This document shows, one piece after another, positions 23,983 through 36,700 of a DNA stretch of 64,000 bases. Position 1 is the first letter of the stretch, and every line of letters starts with the position of its first letter. Origin of the DNA: Cornus controversa (Eukaryota; Streptophyta; Magnoliopsida; Cornales; Cornaceae); assembly GCA_026545225.1 (NCBI GenBank), contig CM048846.1, positions 40,063,501-40,127,500 of the forward strand, given 5' to 3'. The notes beneath the pieces were generated by a model that saw only the letters and a program-made list of their open reading frames with translations, had not been told where the DNA came from and searched no databases. The position numbers were made by a program, and so were the translations under genes.

Positions 23983-25224
23983 CCGCTAAGTACGACCGGT
24001 CTTAATTTTTGGGGACCGGTCCAACTTCTCTCGGTTCCTTAGAACCTACAGAAGTGCGACCGGTGCTCAATAATTGGGACCGGTCTAACTTTGTAAATTA
24101 TGACAAATTACACTTTTGACCTTTAATTCACTAAAAACACCTTATCTTAACTTGATTTAGCAATTAAGCACACAAGGTATGAAAAATAAACATAGAATCA
24201 ATATAAAACATATTTTTGGATTTTTGAAAATGTTTCAAGAGAAAAAAATAAAATAAAAATAAAACTTGAATAATCTCATGTGAATAATCAAAGACACATT
24301 TTTTCAGAGAATAACATAAGTTCTAAAATTTCTGAAAAATTTTAAAAATTTATAAATGCAAAATTTTAAAATCCATAATTTGTCTATAAAATTCATCCTC
24401 AAATTCATGATCATGACACAATTTTCAACACAAATATTTATAAAAATTAAGAAATTCATCTAATAAATTCATGTGTGTGTGTGTAATCCAACTTCATCAA
24501 AAATTAATCAAATTCCTTTAATTCATCTTCTGAAACATATTGGATGATAAGCAAATATAACAACACATGATCAATTATTTATTTATTTTTTTAATTTTCT
24601 AAGATGGTGGCTTTCACGCTTACGGGTAGTCAGCTATTTTTCTCAAAATAACTCTTTATTTTTAAAGATATCTCATTGGAGATTTACATTGTAGTGGAAG
24701 TTACGAACACATCCCAAAGGTAGCCTTTTCTTTTTTGTCTTAGATATTCAACAAATTTTTATTTTCTTTTTCTTTCCACGCTGAGTAAAAACATATATTT
24801 TTATCATTTTTTTTTTTATCATTTAAGCTTTCAATGCTACTCATACAATATATTCTAGTCAGCTTTTCATTAGTTTTCAATCAATTCTTTCAGAGTTGGA
24901 CTAGTGCACAAATTGTATGAACTCAAAAGATTCACCTCTAAAAAGAAATAAATACAACACATTGGTTATCAATGTCTAGATCATAAAATCAAGTATTTCA
25001 TTCATTGACAAATTAAGTGTCCCAATTATGCATTCACAAATCAAAGTGAAATTAAAAAGAAATACATATAATTCACACTATTTCTTAGAAAAATATGATT
25101 CTCATAATCTCATATGATTATTACTAAAAATAAACAAAACCTAACCTAATTACAAAAGATATGGTCCAATGGAAAACAACTAATGAACATAAGCTCAGTC
25201 CATAACCATCAGAGTCCTAATGAC
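23983..25224. other. Non-coding spacer of element B (position normally held by pol)
   Basis: About 1.2 kb between the gag stop and the start of the env-like region, AT-rich with no retroelement enzyme motifs in any frame. In autonomous Sireviruses about 3-4 kb of protease-integrase-RT-RNase H occupies this position. Confidence 0.65.
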
Positions 25225-25280
25225 CTAGTTAGGGGGTTTTACACCCAAAAACCTATTAGGAATAAATCCCATAGTATCAA

Positions 25281-27256
25281 TGATGTGGCTAAACTCGAAT
25301 TATATTGTAAGCTTAATTTTGCCCTTTTTATCAAAATATAATTTAACCACTCGCAAGAGCACGAATCTTTGTAGATACGGTGCTATATAGAGGGTATCGA
25401 TCCCACGAGGACTAGTCGTAATTGTCTTAAAGAAAGATTACTTCCACTTTAATCCTAAAAATAGGGTTTTGAGTTTTTATTTATAAAACTATTGCGTGAA
25501 TGTAATAACAATAAAATTAAAGAGTAAAGAATGGGAGAGAGAACTAGGGGTGGTTTCCACCACTAGTCGTTCACTTGTTCATAAGTGTAGCAAGCTTGGG
25601 ATTCATTAATTAAATGCCTAACAATATCATTAGGCTTGTGACCTCAATGACATATCAAAAGATCAATGTGTGTGCCAACCTATCATAATCCATCTTCAAC
25701 AAGCATAGCTCTTTAACCTAACTAACTGCCTAATTACCCTACTCTCTAAGTGAACCTACATGCATCCAAACTACCTTATCTTGGCATGGTTTATACAAGC
25801 AAGCACCACACATTCATTTAAACACCATTATCTAGCCATCATTTGCACTTCTTGTAGAATATGCAAATGTTGTGCATTCACATGAAAGAATCTACTCTAA
25901 GACAAGAATAAACTCAACATCAAATGAATATATAAAAGAAATGTATTAGTGTACATGGTCACTAGGCTAAATAATCAATATTTAATTACAAATCCCAAGT
26001 GCTACAAAGATGAACAAGTTTACATGGCTAGGGGTTGAAACCAACACCCTAGTAGAGAAGTTAGTTGCTCATGGCAGCCTCGCACTCTTCCATTGATGAA
26101 GAAAATGGAGCTTCAAGGTCTGGTTCAACTCATTCTTCTCCTCTCCCGAAAGTCTCTCCCTGTGTATTCTGATGTGTCTTGAGAGATCTCTTGAGAAATG
26201 TGGTTTCTTTGTGTTTTATGGCTCCCTTTTCAACCTTGGGGCCCACCATATATATATATATATCAATATATATATCCATTATATCAAAAAGGTCCCCAAG
26301 GGTCTTGTTCAAGTCAGACAATCCCCCTAAGTCGTGCAAAAATGGGGATTTTGTTGCCAGTGAGAGAGCAGGTGAGCAAGTGGGCAAGTGGCTACTACAG
26401 AATCTCGATCAATTGAGATTGGATCTCGATTGATCGAGATTTCGATCAATCGAAATAAGATCTCAATCAATCGAGATCTCGATTGATCGAGATGCCTTGG
26501 CTGCAATTTCTGACTTTTCTCTTCAGCTGCAAATGGCCTCAAACTGTAGTAACCCTTGTGGACGGGTGTGAGTGGGCGGGTGCGAAGACAGACACTGGGC
26601 TGAGCTACCACACTGACAGGGTACAGGGTGCTCAATCCCACATCGCCTGGGTGTGGAAAAGGGGATGTGCTTATATCTAGTATGTTCTCTTCAAATGGTA
26701 TGAGGCCTTTTGGGGTAAAACCCAGGAGCAAAACTGTGCGAGCTCAGGCCCAAAGCGGACAATATCATACCATGTGTTGGAGCGGAGTATTACAGTTGGT
26801 ATCAGAGCCTGAACCCAGCCGGAAGTAGTGTGCCGACGAGGACGCTGGGCCTCGTAGGGGGGGTGGATTGTAGTAACCCTTGTGGACGGGTGTGAGTGGG
26901 CGGGTGCATAGACAGACACTGGGCTGAGCTACCACACTGACAGGGTACAAGGTGCTCAATCCCACATCGCCTGGGTGTGGAAAAGGGGATGTGCTTATAT
27001 GTAGTATGTTCTCTTCAAATGGTATGAGGCATTTTGGGGTAAACCCAAGAGCAAAACCGTGCGGGCTCAGGCCCAAAGCGGACAATATCATACCATGTGT
27101 TGGAGCGGGGTATTACACAAACTTTGCTCCTTTTAGTACAAGACCTACAATACATCAAAAATACAAAAATACCGTAAACATATCTCGGTAAACATAGAAA
27201 CGGAACTAACATATGCAATAAAGAGGGTTCAAATGCATAGAATTAAACACTTATCA
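25281..27256 (-). repeat. Solo LTR of Athila-like element, carrying a TRIM
   Basis: It begins TGATGTGGC and ends CACTTATCA on the plus strand, flanked by ATCAA at 25276-25280 and 27257-27261. After removing the TRIM (573 bp plus 5-bp duplication) it is about 1398 bp, matching the 1401-1422 bp LTRs of the full-length element at 49673-62674. It shares their whole order of blocks, including the TCGATCAATCGA array (26403-26492). The gag frame of element B is continuous across the site when the LTR is ignored. Confidence 0.9.
26545..27117 (+). mobile_element. Intact TRIM (terminal-repeat retrotransposon in miniature), 573 bp
   Basis: Two near-identical terminal repeats, 26545-26794 and 26869-27117 (about 250 bp), begin TGTAGTAACCC and end TATTACA. 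A primer site TGGTATCAGAGCC (initiator tRNA-Met) lies at 26797-26809, two bases after the first repeat, and a polypurine tract (AGGGGGGGTGGA) ends just before the second. CAAAC flanks both sides (26540-26544 and 27118-27122). The internal domain is only 74 bp and codes for nothing; such elements move with enzymes from other retrotransposons. There is no 5S rRNA-like sequence, so it is not a Cassandra element. Confidence 0.93.
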
Positions 27257-29363
27257 ATCAACAGGCACAAACTTCTCCAAATCTTCTTTTTTCATCCGGA
27301 TAGTTTTAACATACAATTTATCAGGAAGGTATTGTGGAGAAACAAAGACATTATTTTTCTTGTTCGAATTCTTTTTAGCTTAAGAATTTTTGGATTTGTT
27401 CCAATAATGTGATTTTTTAGCATGAACCTTATTCTTAGCAAAAAAATTATGCATATGAAAATCAGAATTAGAATGTCTTCTCTTTTTATAGCAATTGTGT
27501 TGACTATGCCCATTCTTATCACAAAAAGAACAATGAAGCACTTTGGACACACCATTAGCATACAAAGACTCAACTTGACGCTTAGGTTTGGGTTCAGACA
27601 CAATCAAATTCTTGGGTTTAACAAAAATAGTTTTTCCTTTAGATGATGACCGAACAAATCCTAATCCAGTTTTATCTCCTACTGGCTTTCTAACACTAAT
27701 CATGCTATCAAGCTTAATTTGCCCAGAAGTAAAAGTAATTAATTTCTCTTGTGATTTTTTCAATTCAGGCTCAAGAAAATTAATTTTAGCAATAAGAACA
27801 TATTTGGCAGAGATAGCTTGACTTACCTCATTTTCGAGAAACTTGACTTGACTTGACTTTGAAGATTTTGAATATTAGCTCTGTTTTGTTCAATCAACTT
27901 CAATTGATCTTCATTATTTTTCTTCAAAATTTCTTTCTCAGATTTTTCTTGCTTCAGCTTCTCACATTTCTTATTATAAGCTTCTATCAATTTCTCAAAG
28001 AGTTCCGGCAGTTAGCTCTCACATGGTTCTACATCAGACTGCTCAACTTCTGAATCATCAGACCCTACTTGATTGAGAGTAGTGTACACCTCTATTTCAC
28101 CTACATCAGAAGAAGAATCATTAACATTATCATCATTTAATAAAGCAACAAAAGCAAGAGAATCATTTTCAACAGAACAATCACTGACAAAGTTAGAAGA
28201 TTCAGACTTAGAAATAATAGCTTTCATGACTTTCTTTTTAGTTTTTGAATTTTTCTGTGCACTAAAGCTATTTTTCTTAGGACTTGGACATTGATTAGAT
28301 GTATAACCTTTACCATCACATGTCCAACAAGTAAGCTTAGTCTCCCTAGAGTCATATTCTTTCTCTTTCCTTACCTTTGGATGATGAGATTTGATTCCAG
28401 AATTTTAAAAAATTTACTTTTCTCAAATTTCTAACCTTTTCATATTCAAGAATATTTCTAAATTTTCTTGCAATGAGTGCAATATCATTGTCTGAATCAT
28501 ATTCAAAACTTTTAATTTTTTTAACTTCAGATTTTGAAGAATTTGAAATATTTGACAAACATGAAGACTTGGAAGTCTTTGGGATTTTTAAAGCCAAATT
28601 TTTTGTTTTCTAAAGCTTCGGATATTTCATCTCTAAAGTTTGAACTAATCCAACTAACTCAGCCACCTCCATAAAATCTACATCTCTACTCTCATCTAAG
28701 GCTTCTAATTTACCTTGGAACCTATCAGGCAATGATCTCATGTTTTTTCTAATAATATGAAAAGATGGAATTTTCTCACCAAGATTAGTACTACTTTGAA
28801 CAATATCATTAAGCCTAGAATAAAAGTAAAAAAATATCTCATCTTCATCCATTCTAATTGTTTCAAATTTAGTGGAAAGGATTTGTAATTTAGACTTCCT
28901 TACCTTGGTGGTACCCTCATGAGTTACCTGTAAAATATCCCATGCTTCTTTTGAAGTGGAACAAGTAGAGATTCTAGCAAATTCTGTAGGAACAACAAAA
29001 TTAAATATAGCATATAAACCCTTGTTGTTATTATTAGCATCTTTATGCTCAACATTAGACCATGTTGCTTTATCCTTTTCTACAGTTACAGTAGCATCAC
29101 TATCACCAGTGGTAGTGGTAAGAATTTTATAGCCATTCTCTACAGCCATCCAAACTCAGTCTCCTTAAGATTTCAAAAAAGCTTTCATGTAAGATTTCCA
29201 GAAAGTATAATTTGAACCATCAAACAAAGGAGTTCGTTGAATCAATCTACCCTCTTTCATACTAGATTCCATAAAAAATTTTGAAAACAAAAATAAATTT
29301 TGATTTTAAAAATACTTCACAAGGAACTACTCACAAATTAGAGAACATTGCTCTGATACCAAA

Positions 29364-30559
29364 TGTGAGTTGTGCGGTGCGGAAGCGGTTATAAAAAGTA
29401 CTTTAAAACCTAGATGTGGTGAATAGGATCACTTGCTCGTTTGCTTAAATTTTCAAATTAATTCAATTTTAAGTCCAATTAATAGTTAACCAAACAATTA
29501 AAGCAACCAAATAATATAAAGTGCAATTAAAGTAAATAATGCACTGGATATACATGGAAATGCAAGGTGAGAAAAACCACGGAGGGAGGCAGAAAGCCTT
29601 AGGAAACCAATCCACTATAATAAAGTAAAGTACAGCAGACTCTGTCTCAGACTCACACCCTTCTTCACTTTATCAAGAATCTGATGCGAAACACCTCAGA
29701 CTTATGATTGCGACAACACGTCTAACTGCTGCAGACTTCTGAGTAATGTCACGATCCTTATAGAAAGGTTGCTGGAAGAACAAAAATACTAAACAAGTAT
29801 TTTGTTCCCTTCGTAGTGCGATATGGTCACCTTTCTTCCTTAGCAAGCAAGAGAAGGACTTTTAATCCAATGTTCTGATCAGCGAATGATTTGACTTAGT
29901 TTCTGAACATCTAATCAGTTGTAAAACACCATCCTAAATATCACTCGTGAAGTATAGATGAGTGTTCTTCAAAATATATAGCTGTAATTATACTGTATAT
30001 AGTTTCTCTCTCTAAAAATATTTTTTTAGGATTTTTTTTTCACCACTTTGTAGAGAAAATATAGATACATATATATAGGCAAAGAAGTCATAATTCTATT
30101 TGGAAAGGAAGTTGAATACCAAAATAGAACTCTTCTAAAAGTTTCAAACCCACTAGGAATCAGAATTTTCATCAAAATTTGTTTCCTATTTGGAACAGGA
30201 TAAGTGGGACCGGTGCCAAATAATTAGGATTGGTGGGACTTTGTAAAAATCTGCAAAAACCTAACCGCTTAGAAAAGTTGGACCGATCCTAAATATTAGG
30301 GACCGGTCCTACTTTGAAAAACTCTTAATTTTTCATTAAACCCTAGTTTTTCAAAGTAGGCTCAGAAATATAAAGTGTAGAGTGTCCTCACCATACTTAC
30401 CTGTACTATATGGTGTTCTTACTGATTTATCTGCTTCCATGCACTTGAGTATTAGCTCAAAATTATTGATGATTGATACAAAGAATAAATCAAAAATTAC
30501 AACTCGATCAGTCAAGTTTTGATCACCAAAATTTGCCAATTACAATTATATATCTCACA
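29364..30559 (-). repeat. 5' LTR of element B
   Basis: 1196 bp, TGTGAG...CTCACA. It abuts the minus-strand primer site TGGTATCAGAGC at 29361-29350. It is co-linear with 19453-20631. Confidence 0.88.
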
Positions 30560-31429
30560 GAGAGATGTCTGGATGAGTGACAGTGAGGTAAACTAGACTA
30601 TCAACCAATTGTCGATATAGTGTGCCAAGAGGCTCACTATCATATGGAGTGTGTCTTGTGTTGGACTCGAGTGGTGTGTTTGCAATCTTGCTATCAGTTA
30701 TCCCAGCATTTGAAAGGAGATCGGAATTGTCTTTTGCCTGTGTAAGATATTACTCGTTAGTGGCTATAGTGAACTCAAGGCCAATGAAATAGCTGAGTGA
30801 TCCAAGGTCTTTTATTTCAAACTGATGACTGAGAAACTGTTTAAGCTCTTAAATACCCTGTAAGTTATCTCCAGTGATAATCATATCATCGACATAAAGT
30901 AGGAGAAGGATGATATCACGGTCAGTACGTTGAATGAACAAGGTTGAATCATAGGAGCTAGCAAAGTAACTATAATGAGAGATGGTGGAGCTAAATTTGG
31001 CAAACCAAGCAAGAGGTTCATGTTTAAGTCCATACAATGCACGTCGAAGTTGACACACCTGATTGGAAGGATGAGGAAAACTAGGAGAAGGCTGTATGTA
31101 AAATTTCTCAAGAAAATCACCTTTGAGAAACACATTTTTCACATCCATCTGAAAAAGATTCTAGTGACGAGAGGCAGATTAAGATTGTGAACAGATGAAA
31201 GACGAGCAATTAGAGCAAATGTCTCTTCGTAGTCTATGCTATATTCCTATGTGAACCCTTTGGCTACAAGGCGAGTCTTGTAACATTTAACAGAACCATT
31301 AAAGCGAGTCTTAATCTTGTATATACAGTTACATCCTATAGCAGATTTTCTAGGAGACAAAACAACTAGATCCCATGTTTGTGTTTTGGCAGGTGTATCT
31401 AGCTCTTCTTTCATTACTTGCTGCCACAC
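30560..31429 (-). pseudogene. pol: Reverse transcriptase of copia A, N-terminal and central part
   Basis: From 31429 the minus strand encodes MWQQVMKEELDTPAKTQTWD and YKIKTRFNGSVKCYKTRLVA, the start of copia RT ('W..AM..E..AL..N.TW.....P.....I...W.YK.K...DG...R.KARLVA.G'). The catalytic YVDDMIITGD follows near 30880, after LRRALYGLKHEPLAWF. The piece ends at 30560 in LVDSLVYLTVTHPDIS, where element B was inserted; the rest is at 18750-19452. Frame changes near 31150-31250 and 30845 show it is dead. Confidence 0.88.
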
Positions 31430-32846
31430 GAAAGGTGTGAGCTCATGTAGATTTGTAAGTGCATGATAACAATGAAAATCACTAAGATGTGAAGGTGGAG
31501 CTCTTATCCAACTAGAACGATAAAGATCGAAAGCAGTTGTATTGCTAAGTACTTCAGATGGGCCAAATGACTGGGACTCAGTCGCAAGAGGATCGACTAC
31601 TTCTGATCATTCTGTACGATGAGAATTAGGAAAAATATATGTAGAAGATGATAATGTAGGAATAGGAAATGTATGGCCAGGGATATTAAATGTTGATATA
31701 GTATGAAACATTTTGTGTTCCCAAAAGATAACATGATGAGAAACCCTAAGTCGTTTAGAAATAGGATCATAGCACCGATACCCCTTTTGTTTAAGTCTAT
31801 ACCCAAGAAAGTAACAAAGTTGAGAGCCCAGTTGTAGTTTAGTGTGCTCATAAGGTTGGAGTAGAACAAAACAAGTACACACAAAGACTCTAAGGTGACT
31901 GTAATTAGGAAGCTTGTTGTAATTCAAAAAGTGTTTGGTTATGTAAGAGGGGTGAGGGAACTTGATTGATTGTATAAACAAAAGTGAATGCAGCTTCACC
32001 CTATAAGGAGGAAGGACCAGAAGCAGAAATGACAAGTGAGCGAACTGAGTCTAGAATATGTCGAAGTGTGTGTTCAGCTCGATCATTCTGATGTGATGTG
32101 CCTGGACAGGAAGTATAAAAAATAGTGCCATATTGTTTTGAATTTTTTAGAAATTATTTTGTCGATATTCAGAAGCATTGTTAGAACGAATTTTTTTAAT
32201 ATTTTTGGAAAACTGAGTTTCAATCATTGTAGCAAAATCTCAAAAAATGTTAAGCAATTCAAAATAATTTTTATTAAGAATGTCCATGTGAATCGTGAGA
32301 AATCACCCAAAAATATGACAAAGTATCATAATCCCCCTATAGTAGGCATATGTGAGGGCCCCTAACATAAGAGTGAATAAGATTAAAAGGAGCAGAAGCA
32401 AAAGACTCATTTTTATTAAATGGTAAAGCAAATTATTTTTCTAATTGAAATGAAATATAATCAAAAGACTCAACTTTAACTTGTCCCAACAAACCCTGAG
32501 TTAATTATGATTTTGACATTAGATAAAGAGGCATGACCTAATCGAAAATGCCATAGTTCAAGAGAAGGGGAGGTGAGTTGTGTAGAAACAGCAGAGACAG
32601 TATAAGTAGGTAGATGAAAAGATGAAAGTTCAAACAATCGTCATGTCTTACGACCTGTCCCAATGATCTGACTATTTAAGGCTCTTGTACAACATAGTCA
32701 TTGGAAGAAAATGTTATGTTCAAGCCTAGATCAGTTAGTTGGCCAACAGATAAAAGATTAAGAGAAATGTTTGGTACAAGATAAACATCAGGAACAGTCA
32801 ATTGTGAATGATAAACAGTTTCGATATGACTATTAGCCATGGTGGA
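31430..32846 (-). pseudogene. pol: Integrase region of copia A
   Basis: Recognisable integrase C-terminal signatures on the minus strand at 31607-32035 include NYSHLRVFVCTCFVLLQPYE, LCYFLGYRLKQKGYRCYDP and SKRLRVSHHVIFWEHKMF, the copia 'HLRVFGC..F......KL..R...C.FLGY....KGYRC.DP....+..SR.V.F.E' pattern. The catalytic core upstream (32040-32840) is heavily broken by stops; I could only see isolated matches there. Confidence 0.75.
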
Positions 32847-33758
32847 TCAATTAGCAGTATATATGGCAGGTGAGTGAGAAGGAGGGGTTTTACTGGTGAG
32901 AAAAAGAGAGTCTGGTATCATGTGATTGCAATAAGCAGAATCAAAATACCAAGAGTAATGTTTACCTAGTGTGACAGAAAGAGTAGAGGAAGATGCACCT
33001 TGATATCGAGACAAAACCTGGTTGAGAAGTGCCCCAAGGTCAGTTATAGAGAATGTAGATGGAAAAGATGTCAACTTGTTAGAAGTGTCAGTGATTGGTG
33101 CTAAGACTAGTGTTGGTGATGACATAGTATCAGTACTGGCCACAGTTGCAATAGACTGAGTGAGTCTAGCACGAGTGCGACACTGATCAACATATTGTCC
33201 CTTAATTTGGCAAAATATATAATAGAGAGAGGCATCATAATTTGATTTCCAAGCAGAATCATAATATGTTGATTTCCAAGAGTCACCTGATTGATTTTTA
33301 TGTCTGTTATAACAGGAATATGCTACAGAACGATCAGGTCGAGACTGGGAAGACACTGACTGAGGAGCTGATGATGGCATCGATAAAATAATCTGACTGT
33401 TATGAGAACAGAGAGTCTGTAAGAGAGTTTCCTTTCAAATAAGATCACTGAGAGCTTGATCGAGTGAGGGAAAATGAGAGCGATGAAGAAGCTGACTGCG
33501 TACAAACTCAAATTCTCTATGAAGACCCATCAGAAACTGATGAAGTTGAAGCTGATTGTGATACTCAAAAAATTTCTTGGCCTCAAAAAGATATTCCCAT
33601 GATGGTTCTAAAAGAGCCAGTTGATCCCAAAGGACCTTCATACGAGCAAAGAATTCATTAATGCGCTGACCTAATTCTTGCTTGAGATTGTAGAGTTAGA
33701 GCATAAGTTGATGTTGGCGAGAACCATTAGATCTGGAGTATCAAAAAATAAGCATATC
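32847..33758 (-). pseudogene. gag: Gag C-terminus and protease start of copia A
   Basis: The minus strand carries QLHQFLMGLHREFEFVRSQL (gag, about 33500-33560) and then a decayed zinc knuckle in which the first cysteine and the histidine are tyrosines (YIFCQIKGQYVDQC). The protease start follows as WYFDSAYCNHM, in place of the copia 'W..DSGA..HM'. These changes fit C-to-T decay. The 33435-33641 piece and the 32847-33380 piece are in different frames. Confidence 0.75.
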
Positions 33759-36700
33759 TGTAAGGACCGGAATTATTTTGACCGGTTCCGGGCGATTTTG
33801 GACCGGATTAAAAAAAAATTTTCGGATTAAATAAATTCCGGAAAGGGCGTGGATATATTTCTAGACAAGTGGAAGGTGAGTATATGTATATATATATATA
33901 TCTATATATATATATATACATGGTACCTATATTTATATTAAATTATAAATATAGGGGGGCTTTATGCAATTACGAAGGAATGTGGGCGTATATGCAAGAA
34001 TACATGTATTTTGTGCATGGTGTAATGTATATATATATATATGTGGAGGAGGATTAGTTGAGAAAGTATGTGGACCAAAATAAAAAGGAGAAAAGAAAAG
34101 AAAAGAAAAAGAAAAGAAAAGAAAAAGAAAAGAAAAGGAAAAGAAAAGAAAAGAAAAGAAGGAAGAAGAGAGAGGAACCGAGATCGGGGAGAGAGAGGGA
34201 GGCCGAGATCGGGAGAAGAGGCGTCGACGGTGATGGCCGACCAGCTTCGCCTGGGCGGCAGCGGCTGACGGTGACGGCGGCGGCTGGGTGCAGGTTGCTG
34301 GCCGCGAGTGGGGGGTGTTCGCAGTTGGGCCGCTCGCGAAGGGGGCTTCGGCTGGTTCGATGGGGGTCCGACGGCGGCTGTTCACGGCGGCGGTGGTAGT
34401 TCTCGGCAGAGGTTTTGGCTCACGGTGGTGGGCTGGTGGTGAGGAGATGGGCTCGGTTTGGCTGGGCTGTTCGCGAAGACGGTCCGACGGATGCTCGCAG
34501 CTTCAGGCGACTCTCGGTGGGTTCTCCTCGGCTGTTTCCGGTGGAGTTGATGCCGGGAGTGACTGAAGGTGGTTCGATCTCGGGGTTGAACTCGGCTGGG
34601 TTCAGCTTGGCTCGGCCGTAGCGGTTTGGATCGGACAACGGGGGTCACGACAGTGGCTATTCCGGCCATGGTAGTGGTCGGCGGTGGTTCGATTTACAGC
34701 GGCTGGTGGTTCAGCTTTGGCTCGAGGTGGTTTCGGGTATAGATTGTGAATGGTATGGGAGTGGTCACGGTTGAGGTGGCTGGTGCTAGTTGTGGGTTGT
34801 GCAGTTGGTCCTTTGATTTGGGCCTAGACAATTAATTTACTTGGGCAGCCATGATTTTGGGATGGTTTATTTGGGATGCTTGGTTTGGCTTGGCTGTGGG
34901 GTGGCTCGAAATGGCCAGTTTGGTGGGTGGACATTGATGGCCGTTTGGTTACGATGGTGGCTTCAAAATTGGGCTTCCTTGGTTTTGATTGGGGCCGAAG
35001 ATGGTGGCTTGTCTGGTTTGCTGCTGGTGCTTCGGGGTAGAAGTAGTTGCTTATATTTTTGGTGGGTTTATGATGAGCAGCTTGTAGTGGCTGGTTTGTG
35101 GTTCGAATAGTGACCGAAAGTGGACTCCTATATTGGGTTCAGTAATTGTGGGCTGATTTGTGGCATTCGGGTTTGGTCTCGAACGAGGGTGGGCTGCCGT
35201 GAAATTTAGTCCTTCTTTGGGCAGCTATGTTTTGAGGCTTGGACTTGTCAAATCAATTGGACCAAGTATGGAAACAAAAAGAGAAGAAAGTGAGTTCATA
35301 TGTGATTATGACACGAGACTGGACCGGGCTTGGTATGGATTGCTTTGCGGACACGGATCCATTGGAGAGCGGGACTTAAGGCAAGTTGATTCTTGCCTCT
35401 ATCTCATACAGATATTTTATGTATATTGAGTAATTTACATATGTTTCAATTTAATCATATGTGGTATGTGTATATACATATATATGTAGGCGCTTATATA
35501 TATATATGTGTATAGGGAATGTTGTGCATACATGGGATGTGAGAGGATATATATATGCGTGTGTATATATATATGTATGTGTGGGTTTGGGAAGCGATAA
35601 CATGTTAGATTTATCGCCTAATTGCATTGTGATATGCATGTATGTATAGATTAAAGTCTATGAAGAATATGCTAAATAATACACGTTTAGCTATATGTTG
35701 TCTTGTATGCATGTGTAGCTTTTATGCATGAGGTTCAGTATATATATATATAGGTGATTATATATATGGTTGCAGCGGTAGAAATGCATGCTAAGTATGA
35801 AATTACTTTTGGCGAGTATTTGAAAAGCATGAAATGTGCTAAGTGTTTTATATGTTCTTGATACATATGTGGGTGATGTAATATATATATGTGTATATAT
35901 ATTGTGATTAGAATGCATGTTAGCTACTTGTAGTGAATACATGCATTGAATGAGAGCATGACTGTATGTATGCTAGTATACGTGCATATAGGACTTATAT
36001 GCAGGATTGGACATATATGTGATTATATGTGAGAATGTGAATATGAGATGCATGCTGGCTTTATTTATATATATCGGATGTGTGTATTGATGCTAGCATG
36101 ATAAAAATGTGCTAGGTTGAGCTTGTTGGCATATATGACGTATTATGCAGGTTTTGAACATGTATGTGCCATATGTGTTGGAATGTGAGGAGAAACATGC
36201 TAAATACTTCTTTTTAGCGTTCATAAGCATGTGTTGAAGCATGAAAGTATTATGCTGTGTATGTATGCATCCATATTGCATGTATAGGAGGGAAATGACA
36301 CATATGTGGTTATATGTGGGTTTATGTGGAGATGAAATGCATGCTATGTACTTTTAACTAGCTTAGGCATTGTGAGGCATGAACATTGAAATGTTTAGTT
36401 ATTATATGTTCGAAATGCATATATGGTGCTGTTGTGAGGAAACGGGGAAGTGTGGTTGAATAACCTAGAGTAGGTCAATACTCGGTCCCGATGTGAGCAT
36501 TGGAGTGGTAACGTCATCTTGGAGTAGGTAAATACTCAATGACGGTGGTCTACTCGCCTTGGAGTATGTGATTTACTCGGCGAGGAAAACTATCTAACCG
36601 CCTTGGAGTATGTGATTTACTCGGCGAGGAAAACTATCTAACCGCCTTGGAGTATGTGATTTACTCGGCGGGGAAAACTATCTAACCGCCTTGGAGTATG

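Larger units (their letters stand above)
25225..29149 (-). pseudogene. gag: Gag of element B, interrupted by a solo LTR
   Basis: It starts MAVENGYKILTTTTGDSDAT at 29149. The N-terminal 179 codons contain ISTCSTSKEAWDILQVTHEG and SLPDRFQGKLEALDES, typical of the UBN2-type gag of copia elements. A frameshift near 28600 leads to SDNDIALIARKFRNIL, then a degenerate first zinc knuckle CWTCDGKGYTSNQC near 28285-28330 (tyrosine where histidine is expected). A further segment has KPVGDKTGLGFV and a second, intact CCHC knuckle CSFCDKNGHSQHNC near 27485-27530. After the solo LTR (25281-27256) the frame continues as KFVPVDTMGFIPN and ends at the TAG at 25225-25227. Two knuckles and the 'GDKTGLGF' motif are Sirevirus features. 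Several frame breaks make it non-functional. Confidence 0.8.
19453..30559 (-). mobile_element. Sirevirus-like copia element B without pol, 11.1 kb with nested inserts
   Basis: LTRs at 19453-20631 and 29364-30559 begin TGTGAGTTG and end CTCACA (CTCATA in the left one). Flanks are GAAAG (19448-19452) and GAGAG (30560-30564), a target duplication with one mismatch. On the minus strand the primer site TGGTATCAGAGC lies at 29361-29350 and a polypurine tract CCAAAGGGGGAGAT abuts the left LTR. It encodes a gag (29149 to 25225) and, after about 1.5 kb of non-coding DNA, an env-like ORF (23616 to 21168). I see no protease, integrase, RT or RNase H, so it would need enzymes in trans. Two solo LTRs interrupt it; net length is about 7.7 kb. 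It split the RT gene of copia A. Confidence 0.85.

Noticed and set aside
26545-27117. Cassandra-type TRIM with 5S rRNA promoter
   Set aside because: No 5S rRNA-like sequence is present in the terminal repeats.
34058-35429. Several ORFs on both strands in the GC-rich part of the Tekay-like LTR
   Set aside because: They overlap on opposite strands, are low in complexity (Lys/Glu/Arg or Gly/Trp-rich), match no family I know and lie wholly inside an LTR.
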